Source: DASPJR01 sp035628505 (GTDB taxonomy: Bacteria; Planctomycetota; SZUA-567; H5-PLA8). From it: 50,646 bases of DNA. The notes beneath the pieces are model-generated. The model did not search any database. It was not told the origin of the DNA and saw only the letters and a program-made list of their open reading frames with translations. Position numbers and translations under genes: made by a program. The number at the start of each line of letters is the position of its first letter. Position 1 is the first letter of the stretch. The DNA lies in assembly GCA_035628505.1 (NCBI GenBank), contig DASPJR010000099.1:1-50646 (forward strand), written 5' to 3'. Shown here piece by piece: positions 6,264-14,183 of the stretch.

Positions 6264-9200
6264 CTATTTGGGCTCCGGCTTCTGCGGCGCGGGCGGCTTA
6301 AGCTTTGGATCTTTGGGTTCTTCGACTTTCAGCAGCAGATTGATCGATTCGAGCGGCGTGATCACCGGCCCTGTGGCCGACAGCTGCTCCAGCAGATGCG
6401 GCGGCAGATTCGGCACCCGGTCGATCAGCGTCTGTCCCGTCAGCCGCGCGGTGAGCGTTCCCGGCAGCCCGATGCCGGCTCGGTCTGCGAGCAGCGCCGG
6501 CAGCTCGCGGTCACTCGGCTGCGGCGCGAACGTTTTGGTGAGATGCTGCCGCGCAAGTTCCAGCGCCGCCAGATCGGTAATGCGTTCAGCGCCGAAGAGC
6601 GCGCGCATAGTCACGTTCTTCAGGTTGCCCCAGGGCAGTTTCAGCGTCGCCGCCGCGGGCCGGCCGGAGATGCGCAGCGGCAGCTTGTTTTCAATGTCGC
6701 GCAGATATTCCTGCTGCTCGGCCGCCGGCCAGCGATCGACGCTCATGCGTTCCCGCGCGGCGGCCGGAAGCGACGTCGGGAAGACAATGAGCTCTTCGGC
6801 GAACGCTTCGTCGGCCAGGTTGATCTTCAGATTCTTTAGCTGCAGGTCCAGTCCGGAACTGGGGCCGCGGCCGGTGAGCTGCAGCGCATTGAGCGAGGCC
6901 AAGCCGCTGCGGATCTCGATGGTCGGCTGCAGCGTCTCGAAGTCCAGCCGGGTGAACTCGGCGCCAAATGCCTTGGCCAGATACGCCTGCAGCGCGATGC
7001 CGAACCCGTTCAGCGCCTTCTGGCCCTCGCCGACGGGGAGGCTCTGCGCCATTTCGGCCGTGGTGATGGTCTCTGAGCACGCGGCGTTAACAAAGGACTT
7101 GAAGAACGCACCGCCAAGCGTCTTAAAGTTCGCCATCCACAAGGGCGCGGCATCGCTGGCATTTTCAGGTGAAAGCGGCGCGGCGAAGCTCGGGTTGGCG
7201 ATGCTCAGCTTGACCGCGCCTTCCCAGGTGTGGCGATCTGTGGTAGCAAAATTCCCGCTGCTGAGCGCGCCCTGCGCCGAGAGTTTGCCGCTTGCAATGT
7301 AGCCGCTCTTTGCTGTGCAGCCCAGCATCTGGCTCACGTCGCTGTCTGTCACGCGCAGCCGCAGCCGGAAGCCTGCGCCTTTGACGCCCAGCCGGCCGCC
7401 TGCGTGGACGGCGGAGCTCTTGGTCAAATCGAAGTCAATGTCTGAAAGTTCAAGTTTGCCGCCATAGAAATTGGTCACCAATAACGGCAGGCTGAGCTTG
7501 AGTCCTTTAAGCGAGAGGTCGCGCGTTTCGACAGAAGTGAGCGTCATTTCCTGCAGCACCAGCGCGGGCGCGCTTACGCTTCCGGTGAAAACGAGCTGTT
7601 CGAGCGCCGAGAGTTTGCGTTCATCAGAAAGCTTGGGCAGAACGGCGTTGGTGAGCGAGGCGGTGAACAGATCGCTGCTGGCCAGCAGCGCGGCAGGCTC
7701 GACGGGCGTGCTGAAGGTCAAATCGGAGCTGATGTTTACGGGGAGGCCGGCAGCCTTCAGCGCGCCGATCAGCGTCAGCTTCGCGTCGGTGGTGTTAATC
7801 TGCAGATTGGGCGAGGAAAACGCCTGCTTCACCGACGTGTTCGGTGTGCGGTGTTCCAGGGCGGCGCTGAACTCTTTCCACGCCAGATCGCGTGTGGTCA
7901 GGCGGAAGTTTCCGGCGAGCTTCGCGTCGAGTGCTTCGCCGCTCGATGCGCTCGCAAGCAGGCGCGTGTCGGCGCAGGCTGCGCTGAAGTCGAGCGCGTC
8001 GCTTTCGGGATTGAGCCCGGCCAGGCGCGGATCGTCTTTTTCAATTTTCAGACGCTTGGCCATTTCAGTGGGATTGGCATCGAGCACCGCGCGCAACCCC
8101 ACGATGCTTCCTTTATAGGTAAAGCCAACGTTTTTCAGTCCCCCGGAGAGCTTGAGCCCTGCGGGGATTCGCGGGAAGAGGCTCGTCACGTAGCCGAGGT
8201 CGGCGGTGGGCGCGTTCAGGCGCACCTGCATTTTGTCGTTGGCCTGATCGAACTTGAGATTCGTGAGCGCGCACGGCAGCGGCCCGCCGTTAATCAGAGC
8301 TTCGCCGATCTGCAGGTTCGTCCCGCCGCGCGCGAAGCTTGCGTCGAAATCCTTGATGTCGATGGGAACCGGTTTGCCGATCAGTTTCATGCGGCCAATC
8401 TGCGCGAGCGTGCCGTGCGAATATAGGCACTGCGCGAGCTCGAGCTTGCACGCTTCGCCCGCGGGTTTCTCATATACGTAGTTGAGCTGCGGTATCGAGG
8501 CGGTGATTTTAGCCTTGTCGAGAATCACTTCGTCGACGTCCAGGGCCAGGACATTGCCGTCGTTCTGGGACATCGCAACGCCCATGCGCAGCGCCCATTC
8601 GTGCGCGAACGAGAACGCGGCCGCGCGGGCGGGCTGCGGCTTGTTCTCCTGCCCGGGCGCGACGCTTGCCGGAGCCGTGGATTTCTCGGCGAAGGCCGTA
8701 AAGTCATTGCGGAACGCACCGACGAGCGTCCACTTGCGGTACTTGGGATCGTTGCGCGAGAAGCGCACGCCGGCGGCTTTCCAGATGCCTTCGGGCTTCC
8801 AGTCGCCGTTGAGCAATCCAGCGATGGAGGCCGGTGGCTGGCGCGCGCCGGGCTTCGCACCGTAGTTCTGCCGCAGCCACTCGAGCAACGCCGCCGTGTC
8901 GATCTGCAGCGAATTCAAGGCGAGCTCATCGCCCAGATGATCCAGCAGCGCGGCCGGGCCGCCGTCTTCGAGAATGGCTTCAAGCTGCTCGGCGAATGGC
9001 GCGGCATCTTCAGCGGTCGAGAACAAGCGGGCGGAAAGATCGCGCACGCGCAGCAGCGAACCGGCCGCGTCGGCGTTGAGCAGGAATGAGATGGGCTTTT
9101 TCTCGGTCTGCTTGAACTGCAGCTTTTCGAGCATCAGCTCATCTTTTTTGCGGTCGAAAGCAAGCTTCATCGCGACGGAACCACAGATCGGATTTTCAGG

Positions 9201-12062
9201 CGGCAGGATGCTCAGCGAACGCGCCAGCTCGTACGCGGGCGGTTCGACGTTTCCGCTCATCGTCAAATTCGCGACGCAGTCCGTCCAGGTAACGTTCGGC
9301 AGTCTGCGGATGTTCTGCAGCTTGAAGAAATCCAGATCGCGCGCGGTGACCTCGAACGCGCCGAGACTGCCGTGCACGTTCAGCATTTCCAGATCGAGCT
9401 TGCGCGTGTCGGGCTCTTCTTTGTTTTCGGCCTGGCGCAGCGCGAGCACGCCCTTGATCTTCATGTTCACGTTTTGTTCGTTCCAGTTCCACGTCGCGGG
9501 CGCGGCATTGGGCTCTTCGGAAAGCCGCAGCGGCATGCGGATGTCCAGGTTCTTTCCAGCAATGTTGAAATCGAAATCAAACACGTCGGGGAGCGGCAGC
9601 TTCGGATCGACCGGCCGCTTGATGGTGAGCTTGCCCGATTGCTCGAGCTCGCCTTTCAGCACCGTTTCACGGTAATGCTTCAGCCAGCTTCCGTTCGGTT
9701 TGCGCGCGCCGGCGTCGAGCTTGCGCAGGTAGCCTTCGATGTACGGCTGCAGCCGGTCGCGGAGCGTGACGATGTCGGACTTGATGCCCGGCAGCTGCGC
9801 GTTCTTTTCCTTGTCGAAAGCAGCGAGCGAAGCAGAGAGCGTTTCATGCTTTTCATCGCGCGTACAGAGTGCGTCGAGGTGGACGAACATCGGCTTGCCT
9901 TCAGTCGAAATAATTTCAAGCACCAGCGAGAGCCAGGGCGGGGCGTTGGGCTGCGGTTTTCCGATCGTGGCTTTGCGGTTGAAATCAATGACGGTGCGGA
10001 GCTGAACCGGTGCCGGATCGACCTCTTTGGCGGGGTCGTTCTTCCACTGCCGGCTGGCCGTGCCCACCGCGGCGACGCTCACCAGATCATTCTTGCCGAC
10101 CAGCGTGACTTTCAGATCCAGAATCTCTTCTATCGGCTGCGTGAAACCAAACAGCGCGAGAATGGGCGAGAACTCAATCCAGAATTCGCGCCCCTTAAGA
10201 TTCAGCTTGAACTGCGCCTGCGTTTCCAGCTCTCCCTTGGTCGATCTCACGACGCCCGGAACCTGGCTCGACGCTTCGAACGACGGCGCGCGGATGTGAA
10301 AGGTATCGACGTTCAGCTCGGAGATGCTGCCGTCGGCACTGGGCTGCGCGCTGGCGTGATACTCGAAATTCAGCGGCAGCGACTGGCGGCTCATTTCATT
10401 GGGCTTCTGCGGGTCGGAGACCATCACGTACGCTTCTTTAGGCAGCGCGCCGTTGACATCGATTTTCCACGTTCCGCTGGCTTCGCGGACCAGATGCGCC
10501 TTACCTGTCAGCCGTCCGCCCAGGCGGCCTTCGAGGCCCAGACGGCGGCCGACTTCGGTGCCGAAGAAATCCTGAAGGATGCATTCAAAGTCCACGATGT
10601 ACGTGCTGGTGCCGCCCGGGTTGAGCTTGCCGACGGCGCCAAAATTCAGATGCGTCGTCTCGGGCTTGCCCAGGTCGTAACCGCTGCGCAGGCGGATGTT
10701 CATGTCGTGCGGGCGGTAGCCGCTGCCGTTGTCTTTGAGCAGGACATCGAAGTTCAGTCCCATGGGGCTGCTGCCGATTGCGGGCCGGTTTTCTTCGCGG
10801 ATGGAGAGCAGGCTTTCGCTGGCGACGGCGCCGCCAATGCGGACGTTGTTCAGATCCTTGATCTTGAGTTCAAGATGCCCGTTGATGGGCTTGCCAAGCA
10901 TGACTTTGCCCTTGAAGTCGGCGATCGCCGGTTCCCAGGCATAGCCGAGATGTTCAAAGATGCGCGCCAGATCGAAGTACTTCATGTCCAGGCGCAGGTC
11001 GTTCGAGGAGATCAGGCGGCTGTCGATAACGCAGGCAGCGTCCACGACCATCAGCTTGCCGGTGCCGCGCAGGGCGCCCTTAGCCAGCGGCGCGGGGATG
11101 GAATTGACGTTCATCTCGCACTGTTCGATGACGACCGGCTCGCCCTGTGCCGGAAGAACCAGGCGGATGTTGATGTCTTCGAGGCTGGTTTCGCCGATGT
11201 TTGTGTATTCATCGCGCATGCGGACGCGGCCGTTGCGGATTTCAAGCGACGCATTGAGCTTGTGAACATTCAAGTCGATGGCTGAACCGGCCTGGCTGTA
11301 TTTTTTCAGGATGTCGCGGATATTCAGCGCGCCATCGTTTTTAGTGCGCTCGAGGTTGAGTTCCGGATTATGAAAAACGATCTCGAGATCGCGGTACTCC
11401 TTGAACCAGCTGGTCAACCAGGGCCACACTTTGAACTGCAGCGTGGCGGCCGGCACCGTGACGAACGGCCCGTGGCTGGCGGAGACGCCTTCGCGATCCT
11501 TGAGCTTGATATTCTTGATCGACACGAGGCCATCGAAGGGCTTGACCTGGATGGATTCGATCTCGGTGTCGTCACGCAGCAGATACGTGGAGATCGCGGT
11601 GGATATCTGGTTCTTGAGCGCCGATTCATCGAGGATCACGAACATGAGTATCGAATAGGCCAGCAGCAGCAGCAGCGCAAAGGTCCCGAAGACATAGGTC
11701 CCGACTTTAAACCACGTCTTCTGCCACAGCCGCCTCGGCAGCGAGGCCTTCTTCACGCCATTTGTCTGCAGGCGCATGTGGATGCTGCCGATGGCGATTT
11801 CCTGGCCGCCTTCGAGCATCACCGGGCCGGACAGTACCTGGCCGTTGACAGTGATCAGTCCGCCGGTGTAGCCGCTGGAAGAGCTGCCGGCGTCGGCTGG
11901 GCGGATGAGCACGCGGTCGCCATCGCTGCGGACGTAGGCGTGAACCGGCAGAACGCCGTCGCCGCGGATGCAGATTTGACATGCCGCGTCACTGCCGATC
12001 CGGCTTTCACCAGACGGCACCGTGAACGAGCCCTGCGATCCTACGAACACGAACTGCTGCAT
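6264..12062 (-). CDS. Giant FHA-TM-AsmA-like envelope protein
   Basis: The protein has 1932 residues. Residues 1-100 form an FHA-like domain (SRIGSDAACQI, VHAYVRSDGD, ITVNGQVL). The Ser-Arg pair that normally precedes the histidine in FHA domains is replaced here (GVLPVHAYV). A basic stretch (KKASLPRRLWQKTWFK) and one transmembrane helix (about 121-144) follow. The remaining 1780 residues are beta-rich, with the repeated LSG/LNG-type strands of AsmA-like proteins (VFHNPELNLERTKNDGALNI; GKLSAQGALSSGNF), ending in a proline-rich tail. AsmA-like proteins are thought to move lipids between membranes or assist outer-membrane assembly. The topology implies a cytoplasmic FHA and a periplasmic AsmA part. 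A parvulin isomerase gene follows 13 bases later. Family assignment of the long region is by pattern, not alignment. Confidence 0.75.
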   Translation of the reverse strand: MQQFVFVGSQGSFTVPSGESRIGSDAACQICIRGDGVLPVHAYVRSDGDRVLIRPADAGSSSSGYTGGLITVNGQVLSGPVMLEGGQEIAIGSIHMRLQTNGVKKASLPRRLWQKTWFKVGTYVFGTFALLLLLAYSILMFVILDESALKNQISTAISTYLLRDDTEIESIQVKPFDGLVSIKNIKLKDREGVSASHGPFVTVPAATLQFKVWPWLTSWFKEYRDLEIVFHNPELNLERTKNDGALNIRDILKKYSQAGSAIDLNVHKLNASLEIRNGRVRMRDEYTNIGETSLEDINIRLVLPAQGEPVVIEQCEMNVNSIPAPLAKGALRGTGKLMVVDAACVIDSRLISSNDLRLDMKYFDLARIFEHLGYAWEPAIADFKGKVMLGKPINGHLELKIKDLNNVRIGGAVASESLLSIREENRPAIGSSPMGLNFDVLLKDNGSGYRPHDMNIRLRSGYDLGKPETTHLNFGAVGKLNPGGTSTYIVDFECILQDFFGTEVGRRLGLEGRLGGRLTGKAHLVREASGTWKIDVNGALPKEAYVMVSDPQKPNEMSRQSLPLNFEYHASAQPSADGSISELNVDTFHIRAPSFEASSQVPGVVRSTKGELETQAQFKLNLKGREFWIEFSPILALFGFTQPIEEILDLKVTLVGKNDLVSVAAVGTASRQWKNDPAKEVDPAPVQLRTVIDFNRKATIGKPQPNAPPWLSLVLEIISTEGKPMFVHLDALCTRDEKHETLSASLAAFDKEKNAQLPGIKSDIVTLRDRLQPYIEGYLRKLDAGARKPNGSWLKHYRETVLKGELEQSGKLTIKRPVDPKLPLPDVFDFDFNIAGKNLDIRMPLRLSEEPNAAPATWNWNEQNVNMKIKGVLALRQAENKEEPDTRKLDLEMLNVHGSLGAFEVTARDLDFFKLQNIRRLPNVTWTDCVANLTMSGNVEPPAYELARSLSILPPENPICGSVAMKLAFDRKKDELMLEKLQFKQTEKKPISFLLNADAAGSLLRVRDLSARLFSTAEDAAPFAEQLEAILEDGGPAALLDHLGDELALNSLQIDTAALLEWLRQNYGAKPGARQPPASIAGLLNGDWKPEGIWKAAGVRFSRNDPKYRKWTLVGAFRNDFTAFAEKSTAPASVAPGQENKPQPARAAAFSFAHEWALRMGVAMSQNDGNVLALDVDEVILDKAKITASIPQLNYVYEKPAGEACKLELAQCLYSHGTLAQIGRMKLIGKPVPIDIKDFDASFARGGTNLQIGEALINGGPLPCALTNLKFDQANDKMQVRLNAPTADLGYVTSLFPRIPAGLKLSGGLKNVGFTYKGSIVGLRAVLDANPTEMAKRLKIEKDDPRLAGLNPESDALDFSAACADTRLLASASSGEALDAKLAGNFRLTTRDLAWKEFSAALEHRTPNTSVKQAFSSPNLQINTTDAKLTLIGALKAAGLPVNISSDLTFSTPVEPAALLASSDLFTASLTNAVLPKLSDERKLSALEQLVFTGSVSAPALVLQEMTLTSVETRDLSLKGLKLSLPLLVTNFYGGKLELSDIDFDLTKSSAVHAGGRLGVKGAGFRLRLRVTDSDVSQMLGCTAKSGYIASGKLSAQGALSSGNFATTDRHTWEGAVKLSIANPSFAAPLSPENASDAAPLWMANFKTLGGAFFKSFVNAACSETITTAEMAQSLPVGEGQKALNGFGIALQAYLAKAFGAEFTRLDFETLQPTIEIRSGLASLNALQLTGRGPSSGLDLQLKNLKINLADEAFAEELIVFPTSLPAAARERMSVDRWPAAEQQEYLRDIENKLPLRISGRPAAATLKLPWGNLKNVTMRALFGAERITDLAALELARQHLTKTFAPQPSDRELPALLADRAGIGLPGTLTARLTGQTLIDRVPNLPPHLLEQLSATGPVITPLESINLLLKVEEPKDPKLKPPAPQKPEPK

Positions 12063-12475
12063 TGAAAGCGAATCTAAATCGTCATCGTCACAGCCCGGAA
12101 AAGTCTCCGGCGTCAGCCCTGAAAATTGCGCTTAAGTTAAGCCTACTTTATCCCAGCATCAGCACGCTTCAACGCGGACTGAGAGCAATTTTTCAACAAA
12201 CCAGAATAATTGCAGAACTTGTTATAAATTAGGGACGATTTGGCGGGGTCAAGCCTTCAGGAATTGAGACATCTTTAACGCTATAAAAAAGAATGACTTT
12301 CAACGCGGAGCACTGAGCTGACAGGGAAAACTCGAAGCGCGAAAACTTGGCACGAAACAAATTCAAAATCCTGATTCTCGAATGTTCGAAACGGGGTGGC
12401 GCCAATTCGGTTTCGAGCTTCAGGAATTCGAAATTGGAGACTTGTTTCGGATTTCGAATTTCGAGTTTCTTTAAG
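12063..12475. other. Intergenic region between the FHA-AsmA gene and the His-rich gene
   Basis: No convincing gene on either strand. Bases 12110-12240 are AT-richer (TTAAGTTAAGC, TTGTTATAAATTAG) and probably hold the promoter and leader of the minus-strand FHA-AsmA gene, though I cannot pick one -10/-35 pair. The part from 12352 is an interspersed repeat. Confidence 0.5.
12352..12474. repeat. TTCGAATTTCGA-rich interspersed repeat
   Basis: Repeated short units (AATTCAAAATCC, GAATTCGAAATT, GGATTTCGAATTTCGAG) in both orientations form an imperfect palindrome. It abuts the 3' end of the His-rich gene. Confidence 0.55.
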
Positions 12476-12895
12476 TCAGTGCTTCTCGCCGTGCGCGGGC
12501 TTTTCGCCGTGTGCAGGCGCGGCGCCGTGTTCGCCGGCATGACTGCCGCCGTGTCGCGCTTCGGGCAGACGCAGGCTGAAACCCACGATGGCCCCAAGCA
12601 GAACAGTCAATGCGACCCCGAGGACGGCAAGCTGAACGGGCGAGAGCGGCGGAAGGGTGCTCGGGCCGGGCGGCTCGGCGTTGTAATCGCCCCAGTGTTC
12701 TTCGTGGCCGTGCCCGTGATCGCCATGTCCGCCATGCCCGTGATCGTCGCCGTGCCCGCCGTGGCCATGGTCATCGTGGCCGCCGTGCGAGTGGTCGGCA
12801 TGTCCGTGATCATGCGCGCCGTGCGAGTGATCCGCATGGCCGTGATCGTGGTCGGCGTGTCCGTGGTCGTGTGAGCCGTGAGAGTGGTCTGACAT
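12476..12895 (-). CDS. Histidine-rich single-pass membrane protein
   Basis: A 139-residue protein. The first 67 residues hold 26 histidines in HGHADH/HGGHGD units, encoded by a tandemly repetitive stretch (about 12695-12890). A proline-rich linker, one transmembrane helix (about 86-108, VQLAVLGVALTVLLGAIVGFS) and a second His-rich tail (HGGSHAGEHG...HGEKH) follow. Histidine density like this is known from nickel, zinc and cobalt buffering proteins, so metal binding is likely, but the family is not one I can name. AGGA precedes the ATG by about ten bases. A 59-residue membrane protein gene lies 87 bases upstream on the same strand. Confidence 0.7.
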   Translation of the reverse strand: MSDHSHGSHDHGHADHDHGHADHSHGAHDHGHADHSHGGHDDHGHGGHGDDHGHGGHGDHGHGHEEHWGDYNAEPPGPSTLPPLSPVQLAVLGVALTVLLGAIVGFSLRLPEARHGGSHAGEHGAAPAHGEKPAHGEKH

Positions 12896-12982
12896 TTTGA
12901 ATGCGTCCTAGAGTCTGGAGACCAGAGTCGTGAGTCTATTCACTTACAGCGACTGCGCGGGGAATTCAAGCAGAGCAAACGG

Positions 12983-13162
12983 CTACTTGAACTTCCTTCC
13001 CCTGAATTCAAAAAACCAGACCGCAAAGGTGAAGATCGGCATGGCGATGAAGGCGATGATGAGGGAGAGCTGATTGTCCATGTTCATGCCAAAGCGCATC
13101 AGCAGATAACCGCCCCCGAAGAGCAGCACTAAAGCAAACAGTTTGACCAGCAGCTCAATCAT
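12983..13162 (-). CDS. Small two-helix membrane protein, 59 residues
   Basis: The translation starts MIELLVKLFALVLLFGGGYL and ends FFEFRGRKFK. Two hydrophobic helices (about 3-22 and 33-51) are joined by a short MRFGMNMDNQ loop, with a basic C-terminus consistent with membrane insertion. The start (13162) and stop (TAG, 12983-12985) are clear; no strong ribosome-binding site is seen. It precedes the His-rich protein on the same strand and the two may form a small membrane unit. No family is recognised. Confidence 0.6.
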   Translation of the reverse strand: MIELLVKLFALVLLFGGGYLLMRFGMNMDNQLSLIIAFIAMPIFTFAVWFFEFRGRKFK

Positions 13163-13185
13163 GTCGATGGGTTGCGCTGGTTGCG

Positions 13186-13229
13186 GCGGCTAACCCCTCC
13201 CCCTACCCCCTCCCGCAAGGGGAGGGGAA
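13186..13229. repeat. 44-base exact copy of the repeat at 3111-3154
   Basis: Begins GCGGCTAACCCC and ends in a CCCTCCC-GCAA-GGGGAGGG hairpin. All 44 bases are identical to the other copy. It lies between the 59-residue protein gene and the methyltransferase gene. Confidence 0.85.
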
Positions 13230-13265
13230 CACAACAGCATTAGAATTTTGACCTTCCGAAACGCC

Positions 13266-13958
13266 TTACATTAGCGGCGGCGTATACACCGCTACCGCAT
13301 GCACCGGGAAGACCACAGGCACGCGCCGCACGGCAATTTCTTTCAGCGTCGTTCCGACCACCTCGCGCAGCCGCGGCAGCGAAAATTTCTGGAGGTGGTA
13401 TTCAACGTTGTAAACTTTTGGCTGGCTTTCAGAGCCCACAAACAGGCGGCCCAGCGCGCCGAGCGAGTTCATCCAGGCCATGCCGCGTTCGATCTGGTCT
13501 TCATCGCAGACGGAGATCACCACCCGGCCGTTGGGCGTGACCACGCGGCGCAGTTCGCGTACGACCTGCTCGGGATGCAGCACATGCGAGAGCAGCGAGG
13601 ACGCTATGACTCGGTCGAAAGACGCGTCTGGATACGGCAGCTTCTCGGCGTCGCCCTGAACGATTGTCGCATCGTTGCCGAGGCGCTCCTGAGCGCGCTT
13701 GACCATGAACGTTGAAATGTCGAGGCCATGCCGGAACGCGCCGGGCAGCTTCGAAAGAATATAGCCGGCGCCGCAGCCGACATCGAGGATGCGGTGTTCG
13801 GGGCGGGCGGCGAGCAGGCGGATGACCTGGGCGTGGCGCTTGTTTTCGACCCAGCGCACGAGACTGCGCGGGTGATGATTGAACACGTCCGGATCGTAAC
13901 GCAGAATCATCTGCTCGTTCCAGTCCGCGAAGTGTTCCGGCGCTAACGCATCGTGCAT
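13266..13958 (-). CDS. Class I SAM-dependent methyltransferase (UbiE/Methyltransf_11 type)
   Basis: A 230-residue protein with motif I ILDVGCGAGYIL, the acidic end of strand 2 (HGLDIS), the GDAEKLPYPDASFDRVIAS segment and the post-motif LRELRRVVTPNGRVVISV. It begins MHDALAPEHFADWNEQMILRY; the frame extends upstream to 14042, but those residues are not domain-like. The family methylates small molecules or lipids; no substrate can be inferred. It stands alone, divergent from the large protein starting near 14184. Confidence 0.85.
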   Translation of the reverse strand: MHDALAPEHFADWNEQMILRYDPDVFNHHPRSLVRWVENKRHAQVIRLLAARPEHRILDVGCGAGYILSKLPGAFRHGLDISTFMVKRAQERLGNDATIVQGDAEKLPYPDASFDRVIASSLLSHVLHPEQVVRELRRVVTPNGRVVISVCDEDQIERGMAWMNSLGALGRLFVGSESQPKVYNVEYHLQKFSLPRLREVVGTTLKEIAVRRVPVVFPVHAVAVYTPPLM

Positions 13959-14183
13959 GTCTTTTTCCAAAGCAAGCGTGAAGGTGGCACACCTTAGCGC
14001 GGAGGCTGCTTCGAGAAAAGTGAAAGTCCACCGAACTTCCACGTAACCTTTGCCGCCAGCAGACGTCTATTTTGATGGAACCTGCCTGCGCGTGTGCAGG
14101 CACTAACTGCTACGGGGAGAACCTGCCTCGCCGGGCCTAAAGCCGCGGGCGACTGGCACTTGCGCGAAAGCGGCGTCACGACG

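Noticed and set aside
9372..11285. A 637-codon plus-strand open frame opposite the FHA-AsmA gene.
   Set aside because: Antisense frames this long are common opposite high-GC genes; the translation is compositionally odd, with no domain. The minus frame has clear domains and continues through the whole region.
12695..12890. The short-period repeat in the His-rich gene considered as a CRISPR array.
   Set aside because: No constant repeats with unique spacers; the periodicity is that of HGHADH-type codons.
12607..12900. Arg-rich alternative frames in the His-rich region.
   Set aside because: They are by-products of the repetitive GGCCAT/ATGGTC-type DNA that encodes the histidines; no start signals or domain.
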